DNA from: Phaeotremella fagi
Lineage: Eukaryota > Basidiomycota > Tremellomycetes > Tremellales > Phaeotremellaceae
Direction: 5' to 3'
Assembly: GCA_001599715.1 (NCBI GenBank)
Contig: BCHU01000002.1
Span: 248,001-312,000 of the forward strand
DNA length: 64,000 bases
This document shows positions 57,703 to 64,000 of this stretch, piece after piece (within the stretch, counting starts at the first letter, position 1; the number at the start of each line of letters is the position of its first letter). Both the position numbers and the translations under genes were made by a program. Under the pieces are notes generated by a model that had not been told where the DNA came from, searched no databases, and was given only the letters and a program-made list of their open reading frames with translations.

Positions 57703-58449
57703 TCAAACAACCTTCAAATCTTTAATCCCACTCTCAACCTCATCGAAAAAATCCTCACCCTTCTCTTCCCAAGGAGTTCCCACTCTTCTATTCAAACTGT
57801 ATCCCAAGCCAACACCGTTACCGCTACCGCTATCGTCTCCAATTTTCTCCTGAATGATTAATCCGCCTTTGGAGAATTCATCAGACTCATACGTCGAAGA
57901 CAGTTGATTGGTCTGACTACCACCTAGTGTAATGATTAATTCCTTGATTGGAGTCGGGTAGGGCGATTTACGATTTATCCTTTCGGGAGCTGCTGGGTTT
58001 TGGTGGTCGTATTTGAGCTCGCGGGGTGGAAGATCGATCTTGAATGATGGACGACGTTTCGATTTCGATTCTTTCAGATGTTCTTCGGTAATAGTATTCG
58101 TATCGTTAACCATCTTTTCGTTCATGTTCAATTGGTCATTGAACAATTTCATCGTCGAAGTGGAGGTGGAGAATAAACTTGATTGTCGTTTGATCAACGT
58201 AGGTCGTCTAGAGATGTTGGATGTATGTTTAAGGCAGCCGATCAAGTTCGAATCGGGTTTATGGGTTATGTTGATTTGTTTGATAGATTGGAGATGGGAA
58301 GTGGGGTTCGGATGGAAGAATGGATCGTGGGATGTATAGTTTGGTGTTGGGGGTGGAGTTCTTGTCGTTAGGAAATATGAGGTTCGGGAGGTGATTGTTC
58401 GAAGAGATGAAGGAGAGGGGAGTGGGGAGGTTGGTAGATGGAGATGCAT
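57703..58449 (-). CDS. Hypothetical protein, intron-free
   Basis: A 248-residue open frame starting MHLHLPTSPLPSPSSLRTIT. Its N-terminus is rich in Ser/Thr/Arg and nearly free of acidic residues, as in mitochondrial presequences. The middle is charged (TITEEHLKESKSKRRPSFKI) and the C-terminus is acidic (WEEKGEDFFDEVESGIKDLK). An internal Met at residue 100 (MKLFNDQLNMNEK) is an alternative start. Being intron-free is unusual here. There is no recognised domain. It converges on the acyltransferase gene. Confidence 0.6.
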   Translation of the reverse strand: MHLHLPTSPLPSPSSLRTITSRTSYFLTTRTPPPTPNYTSHDPFFHPNPTSHLQSIKQINITHKPDSNLIGCLKHTSNISRRPTLIKRQSSLFSTSTSTMKLFNDQLNMNEKMVNDTNTITEEHLKESKSKRRPSFKIDLPPRELKYDHQNPAAPERINRKSPYPTPIKELIITLGGSQTNQLSSTYESDEFSKGGLIIQEKIGDDSGSGNGVGLGYSLNRRVGTPWEEKGEDFFDEVESGIKDLKVV

Positions 58450-58991
58450 TTTGGTTATTGGCGTTGAGTTGGAAGTTGAGTGGAAATTGAACGAAGATAG
58501 ATTTTTTCGCTACTCGATGGAAGGTTATTTGTACTTATACATTCTGATCGTCTATTGAAGACCGTCGTTCATCAAACGATGTTTCGGGAGGATCGACACT
58601 AATCAACTCATTCCATGATTATAAGTACTTTTTACAAGGATTTCACTGAATTCGGTCATGGTGGCAGTGCCAGAACGATGATTCAGACTTGTTTTCAACG
58701 GTTTACAGGTTCATTTGGGCTTTGACTGAGGATCATTTCTCAGTTTGAGACCTTGGAGTATGGTTGTTATTGTGATTATCACGATATTGGTTGTTATTTC
58801 AATCGCCGGGTATGCATGTCATGGGTATTTGACAACGGAGTGCATTAGATTGGTGGTGTTGGTTAGTAAAGGGGAGGAACGAATAGTCACGCTCAAGCAA
58901 TAGCATTTTCTTCTTCTTACATAAGCTGACTATTATCTAATACGATTCATAACAGCAACAATAACAATAACAATCACAAATAGCACCTACG
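58450..58991. other. Divergent promoter region, hypothetical / bZIP
   Basis: About 540 bp between divergent starts. It contains a short polyACA/ACAATA-rich leader just before 58992. No other feature is seen. Confidence 0.4.
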
Positions 58992-60533
58992 ATGTGTAAT
59001 AACTTGAATTCATTCTCGACTATACTATCTCAAGATGACAATCAAAATCATTCAACACAGTTAAATCATAATCATGGTCATAGCCAAGTTAGTCAAGATG
59101 GTCATGATGATGGTTCTGCCGTCTTACTAACCTGTAAGCACGGTCTTCTTTTGATTTTGATGGGAGACTGGACATACTGATCACTCGTATAGATCTTCGT
59201 GACAACTACGACGACGGTAACCCAACTGGCGAAGAGATCGATCACACACGTAAGTATAGTATCTGTTTATCAACTGACCCTCTCTCAGAACGCGACGATT
59301 ATTCTCACCTCACCGGTCAATCCCAACCTCAAACCGACGCCATCCTAAACGAGAACTTTTCAGCTCCACCCCATATCCATACCAACCCAATCATCGATCC
59401 CAGCAACACAGTCTTTTCTGATTTATCCGAAGTAGCACCTGAAAATCGTACATCCGTCGATCATCTCATACCAATCATTCATGACGATCACGATGGCGAC
59501 GTTCGGTTTGATGACATGGAAACAAGAGGGGAGATGGGTGGCAAAAGAAAGAAACCACTTCACCAACGTGCGGGTTGGAAGGAGATGGATACCCAAAAAA
59601 GACCGAAGATAGGTAGACCGAAAAAGAATGTTGGTCCTCAAATATCAGATTTCGTTGGTGAATATCGACAAAACGATGATCAAATCGCTTCATCTTCTAA
59701 TCTTCATAATCAATCTGACAGACTTGAGGATTCCTCTGCTTTCAATCTGAATTCACACGTTGATATACCTGCGGAAATGGAATTAGGTTTAGCCCATAGT
59801 TCGGCTGATTTGGAGAGGGATCTTGCTGATGCTCGAGCTGAATTGGAGATTTCAGGTGATCTCTATGGTAATTCTGGTTTGATGCCTTCAATGAATTTAC
59901 CGATCGGTGGTTCTCATTATACTTCGGATATTCCTGAATCTTCAGGAGCGGTTGAACAACTGGATCCAGCGTTGGAAGATGAGGAAGAACGAGGAGCAAA
60001 AGGAAGGAATGGTGCGATGCCGTAAGTAATCTTTGATCTACTCGTTATTTCTTCAAGTGTTGATGGTATTTTATAGAAAAGAAAAACGCGCGGAACAGAA
60101 TAGAAAAGCTCAACAAGCATTTAGAAGAAGGAGAGAAGAACATATGAGAGAATTACAAAGAGACGCCGCTGCTTTACCTGGAACAAGAGAACGTTTGAAG
60201 ATGGCAGAAAAGGCTTTGAAAGATGTTTCATTGGTAAGTAAAATCCTATTTCAACATTAGCTGCTCAGTGCTGATATCAAATAGGTTCTCGAAGCATCCA
60301 GGATTGAGACCGCAGCTCTCCAAGCTACACTACGTTCAGTCGGTATGACTTCGTCATCCCCCAATCTGCTCTCATTGGACGGTACACTAGTTCTTCAACC
60401 TACAAGCGATAGACCGTTGTTACAAGGAACTTACACGAAAAGTCAAATGGATTTAGCTTTTACTAGACTTCATGCTCAAACACTTGATTTGGCCAGAGTG
60501 AGACATGAACGTAGAGAGACTCATGACAAATGA
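58992..60533 (+). CDS. bZIP-type transcription factor
   Basis: Five exons. The N-terminal half is Asn/His/Asp-rich (NHSTQLNHNHGHSQVSQDGH), followed by a basic segment with an AT-hook-like KRPKIGRPKKN. After an acidic patch, the exon starting at about 60076 carries KEKRAEQNRKAQQAFRRRRE, matching the fungal N-x2-A-x-Q-x-A-F-R-x-R-R basic region. The next helix (EHMRELQRDAAALPGTRERL) continues across an intron to VLEASRIETAALQATLRSVG as a weak zipper. The heptads have few leucines, so dimer choice is unclear. Junctions at CC|A before the basic region and TT|G after it keep frame. Confidence 0.82.
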
Positions 60534-60882
60534 GGCGTTGGCGTTGGCTTTGACGTTGACGTCGTTGAATACCTGCTTGTCTTTTGTAATTTCTTTTCTT
60601 TTGACGCTATTTTAGGGTGGTTTGGTCGTTTGTAGTTTCCTTTTCTTTCCTTTATAGGTGTATTCTTCGTTGTAGATGTTATATGTTGAATTGAATTGAT
60701 CAGAATTGCTGAATTGAACCAGATTTCCGTTTGCAGAATTGGTGCCACTTTAAGAATTCAATTGTTGACATTCGAGATGACTGTTCAACTTGGATCATAA
60801 TATTCATTCATTTTCTTCTACATCTTCTACAACTCACTGGATATACATACTGTGTAGACTGACATAGGTCGTGGTAGCAACA

Positions 60883-62970
60883 ATGGAGACCATCATTCCA
60901 CTGGCATTGGACGTGTAAGTCATACCTACTCATGTGGTAAACTTGTGGACTAACAGTACCCACAGTCATCGATTATCTCCTTACAATCTCATTCCCAATT
61001 CATCCAACAACAACTCCCAGAATCAAGATGTCCCACTATCAGCTTCACCCAAAGTACCACCACCTCCTCCCTCATTTTCACTTTCCCCAACACCAAACTA
61101 CCCCTCACCATTCGGGACAATGTCCTTAGGTGAAACCTTCAACTTAAAACTCCATCTGTCCAACATCTCACAATCCAATTCCAACGTGGCCGGCGTGAGG
61201 ATGATGGCAGAAATCCAATCTCCAAGCGGTAGATATAGATTAGGCGAAGTGATACACGGCGAAGGCATTGATCAACAGTTGATCAGTGAGGGTGCTGACG
61301 TAGTTGAAGAAACCCTTAACGAAGATAGTCAAGATAAATTACCTCAGTTGGGTCATGGTGATGCCGTTGAATTGGATGTTGAGACTGAAATGAAAGAGAT
61401 GGGGGTGCACGTTTTGATTTGTAGTGTTGCTTGGGAGACTGTAGATGGTAGAAGGACTTTTCAAAGGTTTCTCAAATTCAACGTAGGTCTTTGCATCTGA
61501 TTTAAACTCATGTTCTAGGTCAATCCTCCGCTGAATATCAAAACTCGTCCATACATCTCCTCTTCACCTAACTCTGTTCTAAATCCAATACTGAGACAAG
61601 AAGTTTTCCTAGAAGTTTTGACTCAAAACGTGTCGCTGGACGGGATGTTGTTTGATAAAGTCATACTTGAACCTGTACAGGGTCTCAAGGCGAGATCGGT
61701 AGGCAACGGTGAAGATGATACAACGGGCCCCTCCACTTCGCCTAGTGTTTTCGAAGGCGATTCAGCAACGTTGATGCCTCACGATACTCGACAATATCTA
61801 TTCATCGTTTCTCCAGATGAATCAACTCAGCAACCATCTAATATCAAACGATCAGTTTTCCCACCAACGTTCACTGCTGGAACTGTATTACCTCTCGGTC
61901 GATTGGATGTCTCATGGTTTTCAGGACCATATAGGGAAAAAGGTAGACTCCAAACTTCAACTTTGAACAGACGAATGCCAATTGTACCGATCATTACTAC
62001 CAGAGCTGCTTCACCCCTTCCAAGTCGAACCACCAGTGCTCATCCATCAAGTCCCGGTCCACTCGCTAGATTAGGTAGTCCAAGACCACCCCCTCCCCCA
62101 CCGAAAGAAGCTGAGAATCTGTGGGAATTCGATCTGGTAGTGCTGGAATTAGAAAGGTCTGGAATACAGGTCGAAACCGATTTCAACACGAAATTGCGCG
62201 TTGCTGTTAGATCCAAAACATCGTTCTTATCGAGTGAGGGTGAATCGATATCACCAAAACCACTTCGATTGGCTGTTCAGTATCTGACAGAATCTCCTTC
62301 AATTGATGGATCCCCTGCGGGAAGATACGGATTGATTCCACCCTCAATATCACTCGCTATGCAGTCAAGAGTCCCTTCTCCGTTACCCGTACCTCAAGCT
62401 GGATTATCTAGTCGACCATTCTCACCTTTATCTGCAGGTCAATATCCAGGTTCGAGACCATTAACACCGGTTGCATCTCAACTTCGTCAAGCGACAAGTT
62501 CACATATCTCTTCATCAGTCTCAACTCCTACTACACCACTGCAATCACAACAACTACTGCCTTCACTATCTTTACCAATCTCAGAACCCCAAACTCCGGA
62601 ATGGATAACCAAAACTTCTTTCCCACCTCCACCATATCTTTCACCTTCAAGCTCAAACCCAAATCCAAACTCTACAAAAACCCCATCAGGCTTCGTTCAA
62701 CACTTATCATCGTCGCTAACAATCTTACCCGAAAACGAATTTGAACTGGTCGAAGAAGATTTGGGGACTACTTATCAGATTAATGATGGTGAAATACCGA
62801 AACGTTGGGAGAGTACTTATGAATTTGATTGGAGGTTTGTGGCGCTTCAAGAGGGTTTGGCTGGGTTTGGTGGGTTGAGGATATTGGTTTTTGAGGATGA
62901 GGAGGGGACTACTGGATTTGTGGGCAAAGAATGGGGGAGTCTTGGTGATGTCTGGGTGGAGGGGTTGTAG
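60883..62970 (+). CDS. TRAPP complex subunit TRAPPC13 (DUF974)
   Basis: 669 residues from three exons (60883-60914, 60957-61482, 61519-62970, all in frame). Conserved blocks with animal TRAPPC13 are FGTMSLGETFNLKLHLSNIS, then MGVHVLICSVAWETVDGRRT and FQRFLKFNVNPPLNIKTRPY, EVFLEVLTQNVSLDGMLFDK, and GTVLPLGRLDVSWFSGPYRE then KGRLQTSTLNRR. A Ser/Pro-rich insert of about 230 residues sits in the C-terminal half, much longer than in animals. TRAPP complexes act as Rab guanine-nucleotide exchange factors in ER-Golgi and autophagy traffic. The short first exon (METIIPLALDV) is supported by phase and a good donor. Confidence 0.92.
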
Positions 62971-63250
62971 AATGATCTTAGAAATTTTTGTTTGTTGTAC
63001 AGTAAACTGATTTCATCTAATCTCTACGGTCATGCTGCAAGACTTTTAGTTCGAAAGTTTGCATACTGTACGTTTTGGGATCCAAAATATCCTTCGACGC
63101 ATACACAACGACGACGAAGACTGAGTGCAGATACATGAAAGGATATCGAAATCATACAACTCGATATGTATATCAGAATGAATCTGATCAAACTGCCTTC
63201 TGAACTTTCACATTCATCCCATTCGCAATTATATTCAAACAGACAACAAA

Positions 63251-63697
63251 ATGCCTACACAAAATATTATCACCAATACTGGTACAGACACATCTTCCGC
63301 TACCGCAACAGTCAATTCTCCTGGTAGTAGTCGTGATGATAACCCAGAATGGACCTGGGAAGGCGAGGCCACTGGGACCGATCAAGAGCAAGACAAATCA
63401 GAGGGAGGTAAGACTAATGCTTCGGAAGAAACTGGAGGACATACCAAGGATGGTGAAAGCTCAGAGATAAATGTTGTCAAAGCGGATTCTGAGACCATGG
63501 GGAAAGACTCTCAACGACTTGGTGATGGGGAGACTGAAGACAAAGTCACTTCCACTGAATGGTCGAAAAATGGAATTCTCCTTGCGGTCACCAAAGCCAA
63601 AAAGGGTAGAATCGTCATGTGAGTCACGAAACCCCCATAGATTGAGATATCATGCTGACAACTGAATAACAGTAATTCCGGTCGCATCTCTAGATGA
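63251..63697 (+). CDS. Small acidic, disordered protein of unknown function
   Basis: 131 residues from two exons (63251-63618, 63673-63697). Without the 54-nt intron the frame ends one codon later at GTGAGT, a perfect donor. The protein is Thr/Ser/Glu/Asp-rich (NPEWTWEGEATGTDQEQDKS ... GKDSQRLGDGETEDKV) and ends in a basic, more ordered piece (WSKNGILLAVTKAKKGRIVI). There is no signal peptide or membrane helix. The family is not recognised. Confidence 0.55.
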
Positions 63698-64000
63698 GTT
63701 CTAGTCGAATGAACGATTGCCACATCAGTCTCTTTCCATTATCTCTATACTTCTTTTTCGTTTATTTTTTCTTTCTTTCTTTCGTGTCATATGTTTCGGA
63801 ATTTGCTTCTGAAACTGAATTTGTCCAATTGACCGAAATTTTATTTCGGTATTTCAAATCCTTTTACAGTAGTTTTTTCCCCGAAATGAATGTGTTGTCT
63901 GAGTTCAATTTTACAATAAGTCTGATATGCCTACTGGTCACTGACTTTCATGCATTTCTAAGGCGAGCGCGGTAGAACAAAGGTACAAGATGGAGACCAT
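63698..64000. other. 3' flank at window end
   Basis: T-rich stretch with an ORF (63694-63975) of hydrophobic, compositionally biased residues and no recognisable content. It is most likely 3' UTR of the preceding gene. Confidence 0.4.

Noticed and set aside
63694..63975. 93-codon hydrophobic ORF at window end
   Set aside because: Phe/Ser-rich translation of a T-rich stretch, overlapping the end of the preceding gene. More likely 3' UTR.
1..64000. Transposons, CRISPR arrays, proviruses, secondary-metabolite cluster
   Set aside because: I found no transposase, integrase, reverse transcriptase, long terminal repeats, regularly spaced repeats or clustered biosynthetic enzymes.

Overview
The window looks like a chromosome-arm segment of a basidiomycete yeast of the Tremellomycetes (Cryptococcus/Kwoniella-like). 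The evidence is that almost every gene is cut by very short introns (about 30-60 nt, GTRNGT...CTNAC...YAG), exons can be as small as 6-9 nt, genes are tightly packed, and the recognisable proteins are eukaryotic and fungal in type (DEP-RGS regulator, Zn2Cys6 and bZIP factors, STRIPAK FAR11, HCCS, SulP-STAS-cNMP transporter). I rebuilt the gene models by hand from splice signals and reading frame. Where exon lengths are quoted, their sum is a multiple of three.

Layout. 1-3400: the 5' part of S-adenosylmethionine decarboxylase (minus), a 6-phosphogluconate-dehydrogenase-like oxidoreductase (plus) and a bZIP factor (minus). 3400-9300: a gene-poor stretch with an intron-containing tRNA-Ala, a perfect 27-bp palindrome, tandem units with telomere-like C-rich blocks, and an unrecognised protein built from two tandemly duplicated exon pairs plus the start of a third. 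9300-25200: DEP-RGS protein, splicing factor PRP6, Fe-S assembly factor CFD1 (divergent from PRP6), a Zn2Cys6 factor, a single-pass membrane protein, holocytochrome c synthase and FAR11. 25300-34400: prohibitin PHB2, a four-TM Sur7/claudin-like protein, an unrecognised protein with an internal repeat, a PDI with split active-site exons, a possible small secreted peptide, and proteasome subunit RPN3.

34500-49900: a membrane-anchored GH16 glucanase-like enzyme with a cytosolic tail, a C2H2 factor with a long first intron, about 2.3 kb of apparently non-coding DNA, a SulP transporter with STAS and cyclic-nucleotide-binding-like domains, and a GPI-type alpha-amylase. 50300-64000: a type I DnaJ whose start codon appears to be split by an intron, an Alba-type protein, CCT5, an HxxxD acyltransferase-like protein, a hypothetical protein, a second bZIP factor, TRAPPC13 and a small acidic protein.

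Most genes are unlinked housekeeping or regulatory functions. I see no biosynthetic cluster, intact transposon, CRISPR array or provirus. The least explained items are the tandem exon-pair gene (6720-8040), the internally repeated protein (28049-29200), the small secreted peptide (31967-32113) and the telomere-like repeat block (5655-5839).
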